Shown here piece after piece: positions 51,141 to 59,635 of a stretch of DNA of 64,000 nt (within the stretch, counting starts at the first letter, position 1; every line of letters starts with the position of its first letter). This DNA is from Lewinellaceae bacterium. GTDB lineage: Bacteria; Bacteroidota; Bacteroidia; Chitinophagales; Saprospiraceae. The stretch is from positions 682,001 through 746,000 of the forward strand of contig JACJYI010000003.1 in assembly GCA_020636225.1 (NCBI GenBank). Reading direction: 5' to 3'. Position numbers and translations under genes: made by a program. The notes beneath the pieces were generated by a model. It made no database searches, was not told the DNA's origin, and saw only the letters and a list, made by a program, of their open reading frames with translations.

Positions 51141-52382
51141 CTATTCGTGCACGGTGAAAGGAATGGATGAACAGGACTGTTGATCAGCACAGATAAGAAA
51201 GTATGATCCGGGAGGGAATGTATTGCCGGGTAAGGAGATCGAGAATTTGCCACCGGGTTGTTGCACCTGCTCCGAGAACAGGCATCGACCCAGGGGGTCA
51301 AAGATGCTGATCAGGCCCTCCCATGACAGGATGCCTGTTTCAATGGTCAGGGTAGTGCCTTGATTGACCGGATTGGGGTAGAGTTGCCAATGCAGTTCAC
51401 TCGTGGCGGGAGGGCTCAAATCTGAAACCTGGCCATCCCATCCGGCAATGCGCGCCATGAGGACCCACAAACCTTTGATGATGCGGATACTGCCTGCGGA
51501 TACACTGCCCAGGTGTCCCCCATCCGTTTCTGTCGTATAATCCTGGCAGATAGCCGGGTGGTCATACCCGTCATCCGGATAATCTTCCATTTGCCCCGTC
51601 TGGCTGGTATACGGGATCCCGTCGCGATTGTCAAAACATGGGGTTCCCTGATCGGTATGGCTCAGGATGTCTGCAAAATCAAATAGGATCTTTCCATTGG
51701 CCTCACACCAGTCCCGAAGTTGGTCATTGAAGCTGGTCGAAACACTACTTCCGATCCCCCTGGCCAGGGATGCTGTCCAATACACGAACGTGTGATCGGG
51801 ATAGTTGGCGAGGAATGATTCCAGGTCCCCGATATCCGGGGCGTTTGGCTGATCGGCAAAGAACCCTGTCAGGGGATCGGCGATCGTTTCGGATTCGGTC
51901 ACGTTCAGGTAGGAGAACTGAAAGGACCAGACGTCTACACTGTCCGCATAGGTTGGACCGAGAACAGCAATGAAGTCCTGGGTCAGCTCCTTCCATGATC
52001 CGGATTTCAGTTCGAAATGCCAATTGGACCGGTCATAGCGGACCGGGTCAGGAATGAACCGGATACGCTCGGGCACGAGCCCGGTATTCCAGTCACTCTG
52101 GTTGAACGTCTTCCAGTGCCATTGATCATCCGTGTAATCTCGACGGGCTGAGGCTGGCGTCTGTGCCCAGGTGGGGTATGTGAGAAAGTTCAGTGCATCA
52201 TGGACATTCTGGCCAACGGATCGATCGGAAAAGAGCATACGGGTGTTCCTGGCAGCTTCCAGATAGCTTTCCGGGATATGATCAAACAGATCAACATCGT
52301 CATGATCAATCACAAAACCGCCTTGGGCATGGGCCGTCCACAGGAATGACAGGTAGCAGAGCCAGAGAATGAGATTCTTCAT
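51141..52382 (-). CDS. T9SS type A secreted protein of unknown fold
   Basis: This 413-residue secreted protein has the signal peptide MKNLILWLCYLSFLWTAHAQ. The body includes RMLFSDRSVGQNVHDALNFL, DVWSFQFSYLNVTESETI and DHTFVYWTASLARGIGSS, a pattern that could be an SGNH-hydrolase-like fold (serine early, later GDxxH-like in TDGGHLGSVSAG), but I cannot confirm a catalytic triad. The last ~85 residues are a type A T9SS domain (HWQLYPNPVNQGTTLTIET ... FPPGSYFLICADQ). Function is unknown. Confidence 0.75.
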   Translation of the reverse strand: MKNLILWLCYLSFLWTAHAQGGFVIDHDDVDLFDHIPESYLEAARNTRMLFSDRSVGQNVHDALNFLTYPTWAQTPASARRDYTDDQWHWKTFNQSDWNTGLVPERIRFIPDPVRYDRSNWHFELKSGSWKELTQDFIAVLGPTYADSVDVWSFQFSYLNVTESETIADPLTGFFADQPNAPDIGDLESFLANYPDHTFVYWTASLARGIGSSVSTSFNDQLRDWCEANGKILFDFADILSHTDQGTPCFDNRDGIPYTSQTGQMEDYPDDGYDHPAICQDYTTETDGGHLGSVSAGSIRIIKGLWVLMARIAGWDGQVSDLSPPATSELHWQLYPNPVNQGTTLTIETGILSWEGLISIFDPLGRCLFSEQVQQPGGKFSISLPGNTFPPGSYFLICADQQSCSSIPFTVHE

Positions 52383-52428
52383 GCCAGGGAATAGTCACTT
52401 GAAGTTAAGCATTCCTCATGGAATGTCC

Positions 52429-53094
52429 CTACAGTTGGATGAGGAGGACTTCCATGGGTTCCGTCCCTGGATTTTCGATGGAATACGCTTCACTCTCCCG
52501 GGCCCAGAATCGCCAGTCTCCCTGTTGCATGGATGAGGTCGTCCCTGTTTGATGAAGGAGTAGTAGACCAGGTCCGCGACAGATGAGTACAACAGGGCCA
52601 GTCAACAGGTCATGGATTTCCCCTTGTTGATGAATCATGGTCTTATGGATGGTGAAGAACGGATTGCGATCCAGGGTTTCCCATTCCTCCTGAATCGGGG
52701 TTGCATTGCCAACGGACTTCCGGGGCGTGAGATGCTCGATGGCGATCAGCCGGAATGGCTGGAATCCGACGTTGGCAATGCGGTGGACAAACGGAGTCTC
52801 CGGATACTCGATATCACCGCCCCAGAAATCATCCGGGAGGTAGACACTGCGGGGGTGCTCACCCGGGACGTCGAGCCAGATCCGGCTGCCTTCCAGGCCG
52901 ATATAGGTAATGGCATCGCGATGGACATGCCAGGCGGAGGTGTCACCCGGTTGCAGGCGGACATCCAGGATCCGGATCTCGTCATTGGCAAAGACCAGGT
53001 GGTGATAAGGTTCCTGGTACACCGGAATGGTATCCTGGGCAAGGGTCCACCGGGCCAGGAAGAACAGGGTCGAAAGTATGAGTAGTCGCAGCAT
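52429..53094 (-). CDS. Exported cupin-fold protein
   Basis: This 221-residue periplasmic or secreted protein has the signal MLRLLILSTLFFLARWTLAQ. The central part is cupin-like: RILDVRLQPGDTSAWHVHRDAITYIGLEGSRIWLDVPGE shows the first cupin motif with HVHRD supplying potential metal ligands, and a second half-barrel follows near DDFWGGDIEYPETPFVHRIAN. The enzymatic role is unknown. The gene leads a minus-strand run with the T9SS protein at 51141-52382, separated by 46 bp, so it may be part of that operon. ATG 53094 was chosen over 53115 for the signal sequence. Confidence 0.75.
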   Translation of the reverse strand: MLRLLILSTLFFLARWTLAQDTIPVYQEPYHHLVFANDEIRILDVRLQPGDTSAWHVHRDAITYIGLEGSRIWLDVPGEHPRSVYLPDDFWGGDIEYPETPFVHRIANVGFQPFRLIAIEHLTPRKSVGNATPIQEEWETLDRNPFFTIHKTMIHQQGEIHDLLTGPVVLICRGPGLLLLHQTGTTSSMQQGDWRFWARESEAYSIENPGTEPMEVLLIQL

Positions 53095-53292
53095 TGGACA
53101 AAGGACGTGAATCAACGGCGTTTTTCGAATGGTAATCAGGTGCCTCCTGCAGCGGGCCGGTCAGGCGAACGGTAGGCATGAGCCTTCTCCCAGGGTGGCT
53201 GGAGTGGTACCGAAAACTCTGAAAATACAGGGACTGGTGGGAGGGAGAACATGGATTAACAAAGTAAAAGGACACTTCAGCCACCTTTGTCG

Positions 53293-53300
53293 TATCTTTG
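53293..53300 (+). promoter_or_regulatory. -7 element for the second desaturase
   Basis: TATCTTTG is an exact TAnnTTTG match 21 bp before ATG 53322. The preceding spacer 53095-53292 contains no gene that I can support. Confidence 0.55.
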
Positions 53301-53321
53301 CATCTTCTACGAATTGAGTTT

Positions 53322-54458
53322 ATGACATTTATCCCTCCGAAGTATAACAAGACCGCCCTGGCGACCTTCTATCCAACGCTGCGGTCTCGCGTGAATGACT
53401 ACTTCTCCGAAAACAATATCTCCAGGAATGCCAATGCGGCCATGGTCACCAAGACCATCGTGCTGCTGCTGGTCTATCTGGTCCCCCTGGGATTCCTCTA
53501 TTTTGGAGGCATCACCAGCAAATGGCTCGTATTCGGCCTGTGGTGTGTGATGGGCTTTGGTATGGCCGGTATCGGCATGGCCGTCATGCATGATGCCAAT
53601 CACGGGGCCTATTCCAGGAATCCGAAGGTGAACAATCTCATCGGTTACCTGCTGAACATGGTCGGGGGGAATGCCGACTTCTGGAAGATCCAGCACAATG
53701 TCCTGCACCATACCTATACCAATGTCCACGGGGCTGACGAAGATATTGACACCCCGCCTTTCCTGAGGTTCTCCCCCCAGGTCGAGCGCAAGTGGATCCA
53801 TCGCTACCAGCACTGGTATGCCCTGTTCTTCTATGGATTCCTCACCATCCCCTGGATCACCAGCAAGGAGCTGCAGCAGTTGAATGACTACAAAAAGAAG
53901 GGATTGATCCCGGGCGGAAAGCCATTCAGGAACCTTTTGATCCGTTCGGTCGTATGGAAGATTGGGTACTATGCGTATTTGCTGGTCCTCCCGATGTTGC
54001 TTACACCTGTTTCTCCTTGGTTCACCCTGCTCTGCTTCCTCACCATGCACTACATCGCCAGTTTCCTGCTGGGGATGATCTTCCAGACGGCTCATGTGAT
54101 GCCCGACTGTGCCTTCCCCGAGCCGGACGAGACCGGGACCATGGAAAACAACTGGGCCGTTCACCAGCTGTATACCACCACCAATTACGCACCGAAGAGC
54201 AAGCTTTTCGCCTGGTATGTCGGTGGCTTGAATTTCCAGGTCGAACACCATCTCTTCCCGAACATCTGTCACGTGCACTACAAGCGGATCTCCGAGATCG
54301 TGAAACAGACCGCTCAGGAATATGGCCTGCCCTATCATTCACAACGAAACTTCCTCGACGCCGTACGCGAACATCTCCTGATGTTGCGCACCCTCGGCCG
54401 ACAGGATTATTTGCCTGCACCCATCCCTGTTCATCAGGACGAAATGCAGGAAGCCTAA
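53322..54458 (+). CDS. Fatty acid desaturase (front-end type), second copy
   Basis: This 378-residue membrane di-iron acyl desaturase has histidine boxes HDANH (AVMHDANHGAYS), HNVLHH (QHNVLHHTYTN) and QVEHHLFPN (GLNFQVEHHLFPNICHVHYK). It is longer than and clearly different from the enzyme at 38416-39486, with the insertion NDYKKKGLIPGGKPFRN between membrane hairpins. Both share the WVHQLxTTxNxA-like segment before box 3 (NWAVHQLYTTTNYAP). Two different desaturases suggest polyunsaturated lipid synthesis or temperature adaptation. Confidence 0.93.
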   Translation: MTFIPPKYNKTALATFYPTLRSRVNDYFSENNISRNANAAMVTKTIVLLLVYLVPLGFLYFGGITSKWLVFGLWCVMGFGMAGIGMAVMHDANHGAYSRNPKVNNLIGYLLNMVGGNADFWKIQHNVLHHTYTNVHGADEDIDTPPFLRFSPQVERKWIHRYQHWYALFFYGFLTIPWITSKELQQLNDYKKKGLIPGGKPFRNLLIRSVVWKIGYYAYLLVLPMLLTPVSPWFTLLCFLTMHYIASFLLGMIFQTAHVMPDCAFPEPDETGTMENNWAVHQLYTTTNYAPKSKLFAWYVGGLNFQVEHHLFPNICHVHYKRISEIVKQTAQEYGLPYHSQRNFLDAVREHLLMLRTLGRQDYLPAPIPVHQDEMQEA

Positions 54459-54638
54459 TCACGTTATTATTCACACCTCCTCGTTCTCGATACTTTTTCC
54501 TGCAAGCGGAGCATCAGGACCAGACAAACGAGTCTGCCCCTTTTCTTCGCGACCGGACCGCCCGAATCTCTCGGATCTGTTCCGGACCCATCCTGCCGGA
54601 CACGGCCGGGCCTGAGGCGGCTCATTTAATGCAGTTTT

Positions 54639-55907
54639 ATGAAAAATCAGACAACCTCGCGGTTCAAGCGTAAACCATCACGCTCATCCGCATCCCCTGC
54701 CGGCGGTTCCAACTCCGGCCGTCCTTCACACTCCGGATCCCGATCCGGGGGGCCATCCCGCGGCAACAGCAAGAAATTGAAGAAAGGCGCGGAGATCCCC
54801 CACCACAAGTTTATCCAGGCAGCACTGCCACGCGAGGAGGAACCGAAGATCGAGACACGCCCGTACACAGCACTGGACTTGCATCCGGATCTGCTGCGCA
54901 ACATTACGGCCAAGGGGTATACCCACACCACACCGATCCAGGACCAGGCCATCGAGCCGGGGATGGCCGGTCGGGATATCCTGGGCATAGCCCAGACCGG
55001 AACCGGCAAGACAGCAGCCTTCCTGATCCCCATGATCCAGATGTGGCTGCAGGATCCCGACTTCCCATCCGCCCTGGTCACCGTGCCTACCCGTGAACTC
55101 GCCCTTCAGGTGGAAGAGGAGTTTCGCAGCCTGACCAATCGCCTCGGGATGTACTCGGCCACCTTCATCGGTGGAGCCAATATCAATACCGATCTGCGCA
55201 AACTGGAGAAAGGCCACCACCTCATCGTGGGGACGCCCGGTCGCTTGCTGGATCTCACCCAGCGCCGTGCGCTCAACCTTCGTCCGTTCACCACCCTGGT
55301 GCTGGACGAGTTCGACCGCATGCTGGACATGGGCTTTATCAATGATGTCAAGAAGATCATCGAGCTGATGCCCAACCGGCACCAGACCATGCTCTTCTCC
55401 GCGACGATCGACAAGAGCCAGCAACCCTACATTCAGGAACTGCTCACCGATCCGGTCACGGTACAGGTACACACGGGTACCACCACGGCCGAGCATATCG
55501 AGCAGGATGTGATCCGTATCGAACCCGGCATGGACAAGTATGACGTCCTGGAAGGTCTGCTCCAGCAGCCGGAAATGGAAAAGGTCCTGGTGTTCCTGGA
55601 GACCAAGCATCGGGTAGACCGCCTGACCACCAAGCTGGTCCGCTCGGGGTTCAAGGCCCAGCAGATCCACGGCAACAAGTCCCAGAGCCAACGCCAGCGG
55701 GCCTTGGAGGCCTTCAAGGCCGGGCGTGCCAATATCCTCGTGGCCACCGATGTCGCCGCGCGGGGCCTGGACATCAGCGATGTGACCCACGTGATCAACT
55801 TTGAGACACCCAAGACATTTGACAGTTATATCCACCGCATCGGCCGGACCGGTCGCGCGGGTAAGGCAGGAAAAGCCTTTACCTTCGTGGAAGGCGTGGT
55901 CAACTAA
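54639..55907 (+). CDS. DEAD-box-type ATP-dependent RNA helicase
   Basis: This 422-residue helicase unwinds RNA duplexes. A basic, serine/glycine-rich N-tail (~50 residues) precedes the core. Motifs: Q motif with TPIQDQAI; I AQTGTGKT (Walker A); Ia PTRELALQ; Ib TPGRLLDL; II DEFD in VLDEFDRMLDMGF (instead of DEAD); III SATID; IV VFLETKHR; V ATDVAARGLDIS; VI YIHRIGRTGRAGK. The Walker B aspartate and glutamate are kept, so ATPase function is expected. The long 180-bp leader with no clear promoter could carry cold-inducible regulation, common for such genes, but nothing specific is visible. Confidence 0.94.
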   Translation: MKNQTTSRFKRKPSRSSASPAGGSNSGRPSHSGSRSGGPSRGNSKKLKKGAEIPHHKFIQAALPREEEPKIETRPYTALDLHPDLLRNITAKGYTHTTPIQDQAIEPGMAGRDILGIAQTGTGKTAAFLIPMIQMWLQDPDFPSALVTVPTRELALQVEEEFRSLTNRLGMYSATFIGGANINTDLRKLEKGHHLIVGTPGRLLDLTQRRALNLRPFTTLVLDEFDRMLDMGFINDVKKIIELMPNRHQTMLFSATIDKSQQPYIQELLTDPVTVQVHTGTTTAEHIEQDVIRIEPGMDKYDVLEGLLQQPEMEKVLVFLETKHRVDRLTTKLVRSGFKAQQIHGNKSQSQRQRALEAFKAGRANILVATDVAARGLDISDVTHVINFETPKTFDSYIHRIGRTGRAGKAGKAFTFVEGVVN

Positions 55908-55928
55908 CGGATGATCTTCGTCATTCTG

Positions 55929-55962
55929 AAAGCAGGTGGTCACCTAGGTGATCACCTGCTTT
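55929..55962 (+). terminator. Long near-perfect hairpin after the helicase gene
   Basis: AAAGCAGGTGGTCACCT and AGGTGATCACCTGCTTT form an inverted repeat with one mismatch and no spacer, centred on CCTAGG. The U tail is short (GCTTTCGTAGTTT). It lies 21 bp after the helicase stop codon. Confidence 0.7.
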
Positions 55963-55994
55963 CGTAGTTTAGGGGGATACAAACCACCCTGATT

Positions 55995-56402
55995 ATGAAA
56001 AACCACATCGTTCCCGCTATCGTCGGAGGCATCGTCCTGCTCATTCTGAGTATCGCCACCCTGTACGGCCTGGTAGCTCTGTTTCCCGGGCTTGCCCAGG
56101 AGTACTACAATCCCATCTTCCGGGCAGAGGATGATCGCAACTGGATGTTCTATGCTCATCCGTTTATTCTGTGTTTTGCCCTGGCCTGGTTCTGGGATCG
56201 CTTCAAAGGCGGCTTCCGGGGCAACTGGATCCTTCGCGGACTGGAACTGGGCCTGGTCTATGTGATCGTGGCCACGATCCCCACCATGTGGATCACCTTC
56301 AGTGCGATCGATGTGGGCGCCTCCATGGTGCTGACCTGGATCGCCTATGGATTTGCCCAGACCACAGTGGCCGGATGGATCTTCGCGAAAATGAATCCTT
56401 GA
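55995..56402 (+). CDS. Hypothetical three-to-four-helix membrane protein
   Basis: This 135-residue inner-membrane protein of unknown function has an N-terminal helix (VPAIVGGIVLLILSIATLYGLVALF), then FYAHPFILCFALAWFWDRF, then GLVYVIVATIPTMWITFSAIDVGASMVLTWIAYGFAQTTVAGWIF. The gene is followed after 6 bp by a DUF1801 gene, so the two are likely co-transcribed. Confidence 0.7.
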   Translation: MKNHIVPAIVGGIVLLILSIATLYGLVALFPGLAQEYYNPIFRAEDDRNWMFYAHPFILCFALAWFWDRFKGGFRGNWILRGLELGLVYVIVATIPTMWITFSAIDVGASMVLTWIAYGFAQTTVAGWIFAKMNP

Positions 56403-56408
56403 GGAAGG

Positions 56409-56771
56409 TTGAATTCCTGTATTGACTTCATCGAAGAACGCTCCGGGGAACAGCAGGCCATCCTGATCTACCTCTACGAGTTGTTTCTCCAGTGGGAGGG
56501 TGTTCGTCCCCGAATGGCCTTTGGCATTCCATTTTTCTATGGAAAAAAGTGGATCTGCTATCTCAATCCTTTGAAAGACGGAGGGGTGGAGGTCGTATTT
56601 ACCAGGGCCAGGGAGCTGTCCAATGCCAATGGTCTACTGGAAGCCAAAGGTCGCAAACTGGTCATGGGAGTGACCTATCGCAGCCTCACGGAGATCCGGG
56701 AGGAAAGCCTGCTGGAAACATGGGAAGAAGCACTTGCCCTGGACCGCGCGACACCCGGTAAAGGCGGATGA
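56409..56771 (+). CDS. DUF1801 domain protein with TTG start
   Basis: This 120-residue DUF1801 protein has the core WEGVRPRMAFGIPFFYGKKWICYLNPLKDGGVEVVFTRARELSNANGLLEAKGRKLVMGVTYRSL. Function is unknown. The only in-frame initiator downstream of the previous stop is TTG 56409, preceded by GAGGAAGG, which can act as a Shine-Dalgarno sequence; the start is therefore TTG or, less likely, an ATT codon. It is downstream of the small membrane protein gene. Confidence 0.75.
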   Translation: MNSCIDFIEERSGEQQAILIYLYELFLQWEGVRPRMAFGIPFFYGKKWICYLNPLKDGGVEVVFTRARELSNANGLLEAKGRKLVMGVTYRSLTEIREESLLETWEEALALDRATPGKGG

Positions 56772-56792
56772 CGGGATGCCCGTACCCGGATC

Positions 56793-57500
56793 CTATCCGA
56801 ACAGGGTATTGACCCGGTTCCAGTTGACCACATTCCAGAATGCGGAGATGTAGTCGGCTCGCTTGTTCTGGTAGTGGAGATAGTAGGCGTGCTCCCAGAC
56901 ATCAATGCCCAGGATGGGTGTCCCAGTCTGTGTCGTGATCTTCGTCATCAGAGGGTTATCCTGGTTTGGCGTGGAGCATATGAACAGCTTGCCCTGGTCA
57001 TCCTTGCAGAGCCAGGCCCAGCCGGAGCCGAACTGACCACTGGCGGCCTTGCCAAATTCCTTCTGGAAAGTCTCCATGGAACCCCATTCCCTGTTGATGG
57101 CGGTCATCAGTTTGTCGCTCGGCAGGCTTTTCTGCGGACTGAGCCATTGCCAGAACATGGTGTGGTTCCAGTGACCTCCGCCATTGTTGCGCAGGGCGGA
57201 ATCCTCGGGCTTGATCGTGGCCAGGAGTTTTTCCAGGGAGAGGCTCTGGAGATTCAGGGCGGGCTCCAGGGCGGCATTCAGGTTCTTGATATACCCCTGG
57301 TGGTGACGGTCGTGGTGGATCTCCATGGTCATGGCATCGATATGCGGTTCCAGGTCAGCAAATCCGTAGGACAGCGGAGGAAGCTGGTAGGGGTATGACC
57401 CGATCGAGGCTACGCCAGCCATGGATTTCAGGGGTGAACAACCTGCCAGTGCTCCGGCTCCGGCAATGCCGGTAAGCTTGAGAAATGTTCGTTTTTTCAT
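56793..57500 (-). CDS. sodA: Exported Mn-type superoxide dismutase, lipoprotein
   Basis: This 235-residue superoxide dismutase removes superoxide. Metal ligands are H62 (EIHHDRHHQGY), H113 (GGGHWNHTMFW), D200 and H204 (GIDVWEHAYYLHY). The second-shell glutamine is Q180 (STPNQDNPL) and the glycine-rich GGGHWNH replaces the iron-type NAAQ, so Mn is predicted. Unlike the usual cytosolic enzyme it starts MKKRTFLKLTGIAGAGALAGC, a KR-containing signal with a lipobox (C21), so it is predicted to be a membrane-anchored periplasmic protein. ATG 57500 gives this start. A TACCTTG element precedes it. Confidence 0.9.
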   Translation of the reverse strand: MKKRTFLKLTGIAGAGALAGCSPLKSMAGVASIGSYPYQLPPLSYGFADLEPHIDAMTMEIHHDRHHQGYIKNLNAALEPALNLQSLSLEKLLATIKPEDSALRNNGGGHWNHTMFWQWLSPQKSLPSDKLMTAINREWGSMETFQKEFGKAASGQFGSGWAWLCKDDQGKLFICSTPNQDNPLMTKITTQTGTPILGIDVWEHAYYLHYQNKRADYISAFWNVVNWNRVNTLFG

Positions 57501-57576
57501 GACGATAGACTTTCGACCAAGGTACAACAAATGACTCCGTCTGCCGGTTGTCCGGGGTCCGGGCCATCAAGAACGG

Positions 57577-58842
57577 ATGCGATCTGCAATGGTTTTCCTG
57601 GAATTTCCGATCTTGATGACCATGTGCGCACTCTGGTTCTATCTCCCTTATCTCTTCTTCGTCCGGATCATGAATCCACTGCCGTTGACCGGCTTGTCAT
57701 CCAGTTCTCCGGATCGGCTCGACAATCATGAGTTTACGGAGATTCCCATTCGAGTGGAACGGGACAAGATCCTGGTGACGGTGAGAGTCGGGAATGCCGA
57801 CCGAACCTTTCTCGTGGATACCGGCGCGCCATTCATGATCGATTCGACCCTGGCCGTTGAAATGGGGTATTCTGCGATTGGATCCAAGGGCCTCAACGAT
57901 GCTGCCGGGAATTCGACGCGGGTGAAGACGATCCGCGTACCGGCCTTCAACCTTGGCGAGGTCAGCTTTACCGATCGCCCGGCATTGGTCTATGATTTCA
58001 GGAACAGCCTGTTGGGATGCTTCGGGATCGATGGCATCATCGGAAGTAACCTGTTGCAACAACATGTGGTGCAATTCGACTGGGAGGCAGGAAAACTGAT
58101 CATCACAGATTCAGCCCGCAGGTTGGGCCTGAAGCCGGGTGAGTCGATCCGCATTCGGGTCAATGAGCGGCAAGCCAGCCCCTATGTCCCTGTCCGACTG
58201 CAGGACAATATCCGGATCTGGAGCCTACTGGATACCGGATCGGATGAATTCTTTACCATCTGCCAGACGGATCTCTCCTCGGTCCGGGAAAAAGGCCTCC
58301 TGGCAAGTCCTCCGTTATCCCAGTCCTCCGGCAGCGCCTCCCTCGGATTGCTCGGGGGGCAGGTGGATGTCCGGGGATGGTTGATCGATGCCGGCATGCT
58401 GCGTCTGGATCATGTGCATATTGCAGACAATGTGGCTATCCAATCCAATCTGGACAACGACTCCAATATCGGCATGCAATTGTTGCAACGCGGCAACCTC
58501 ACCATCGACTATCCCGGGGAACGGATCTGGTTTCAGCCCTATGCCGATATTCCCGGCTATCGGTATGAGCACTTCGGACTGGGCTTTGTGCCTGAGGATG
58601 ATCATTGGATCATTCGGGAAGTCTGGTCTGGTACAGATGCGGAACGGTTGGGCATTGCAGTAGGAGATACGCTGTTGCAATATGGACGGGTCAACCTGTC
58701 CAGTGAGGGTATCTGCGATATCCTGTTTCAGCTGCCCGCGGAGCGACGTGGTAACCGTCTGGAGGTAGTGGTCAGGCATGTCAACCCCTGGCGGGAAGAG
58801 CGATATGTCCTGAACAGGATCTCGGTGGGCGGAGCTCAGTGA
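57577..58842 (+). CDS. Membrane-anchored retropepsin-like aspartic protease with PDZ domain
   Basis: This 421-residue protein has an N-terminal membrane anchor (MVFLEFPILMTMCALWFYLPYLFFVRIM). Two aspartic protease-like motifs occur: FLVDTGAPFMID (D81) and SLLDTGSDEFF (D219). Each may dimerise or form two lobes of a single pseudo-dimeric enzyme. A C-terminal PDZ-type domain (WIIREVWSGTDAERLGIAVGDTLLQYGRVNLS) follows. The family, aspartyl protease plus PDZ, is common in Bacteroidota. The 3' end overlaps the opposing glycosyltransferase gene by 7 bp. Confidence 0.83.
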   Translation: MRSAMVFLEFPILMTMCALWFYLPYLFFVRIMNPLPLTGLSSSSPDRLDNHEFTEIPIRVERDKILVTVRVGNADRTFLVDTGAPFMIDSTLAVEMGYSAIGSKGLNDAAGNSTRVKTIRVPAFNLGEVSFTDRPALVYDFRNSLLGCFGIDGIIGSNLLQQHVVQFDWEAGKLIITDSARRLGLKPGESIRIRVNERQASPYVPVRLQDNIRIWSLLDTGSDEFFTICQTDLSSVREKGLLASPPLSQSSGSASLGLLGGQVDVRGWLIDAGMLRLDHVHIADNVAIQSNLDNDSNIGMQLLQRGNLTIDYPGERIWFQPYADIPGYRYEHFGLGFVPEDDHWIIREVWSGTDAERLGIAVGDTLLQYGRVNLSSEGICDILFQLPAERRGNRLEVVVRHVNPWREERYVLNRISVGGAQ

Positions 58843-59585
58843 GTGGATTGGTGGAGGGCGAGCTCCCGCCAGTACACATAGGCGGCAGAACTGCAGGCGA
58901 TGGTCCAGCCAATCCGGCCATCCAGGAATCCCCGATCGAGAAGGTATTCCTTGAAAAAACGGTAAACCGGTTTGGCCAGTACCCGGATCCAGCTCCCGGT
59001 CTTGCCCTTTCGGACCAATTCCGCTGCGGCCAGGCGGCTGTATCGCCTCTGTTTGGCGAAGAGCTCTTCCCTTGACCGGTAGGCATCATGCAGCAGATCG
59101 CCTTCCAGCTTGCCGACGCGGAGATGGGGGGCGACGTGGATGGACTCGTGGATGGTGGCCGGTCCGTACTGACAGGCCCGACGATCGAACAGGCGGACGA
59201 TCCGATCGGGATACCAGCCCCCATGCCGGACCGGTCGGCCGGCAAAATGATTCAACCGGTTGACGATCCAGGCATCGGCCGTCCATTGATCACGGGCCGT
59301 CAGGATGGATGCAGCCAGTTCTGGACTGAGGGATTCATCCGCATCCATGACCAGGATATGATCATGCCGTGCGTGATCCACCGCAAACTGCTTCTGGTCG
59401 CGAAATCCCAGGAAGGGCTGCTGGAGGACCCGGGCACCAAAGGATTCGGCGATCGACACCGTCCGATCCGTCGAACCGGAGTCGACGACCAGGATCTCCT
59501 GGACGATGTCCCGCGCACTGGCCAGACAGGCAGCGAGGTGCTGTTCAGCATTCAGGGTGATGACGACCAGGGAAAGCGCAGGCAT
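58836..59585 (-). CDS. LPS-type glycosyltransferase family 2 (WaaE/KdtX-like)
   Basis: This 249-residue glycosyltransferase opens LSLVVITLNAEQHLAACLASARDIVQEILVVDSGSTDRTVSIAESFGARVLQQPFLGFRDQKQFAVDHARHDHILVMDADESLSPEL, the WaaE/KdtX layout with DADE as DxD. The C-terminal YRFFKEYLLDRGFLDGRIGWTIACSSAAYVYWRELAL matches the membrane-associated end of LPS core beta-1,4-glucosyltransferases. A perfect TAAGTTTG element ends only 4 bp before the start codon, implying a leaderless mRNA. It lies next to the repeat island. Confidence 0.9.
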   Translation of the reverse strand: MPALSLVVITLNAEQHLAACLASARDIVQEILVVDSGSTDRTVSIAESFGARVLQQPFLGFRDQKQFAVDHARHDHILVMDADESLSPELAASILTARDQWTADAWIVNRLNHFAGRPVRHGGWYPDRIVRLFDRRACQYGPATIHESIHVAPHLRVGKLEGDLLHDAYRSREELFAKQRRYSRLAAAELVRKGKTGSWIRVLAKPVYRFFKEYLLDRGFLDGRIGWTIACSSAAYVYWRELALHQSTH

Positions 59586-59589
59586 ACCG

Positions 59590-59597
59590 CAAACTTA
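59590..59597 (-). promoter_or_regulatory. -7 element giving a leaderless transcript of the glycosyltransferase gene
   Basis: The minus strand reads TAAGTTTG followed by CGGT and then ATG 59585. With a start site 5-7 nt downstream of the element, transcription would begin at or inside the start codon. Confidence 0.45.
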
Positions 59598-59635
59598 CGA
59601 TGGGGAGGGGGGTAATGGGTTGTTTCGGTATGGAG

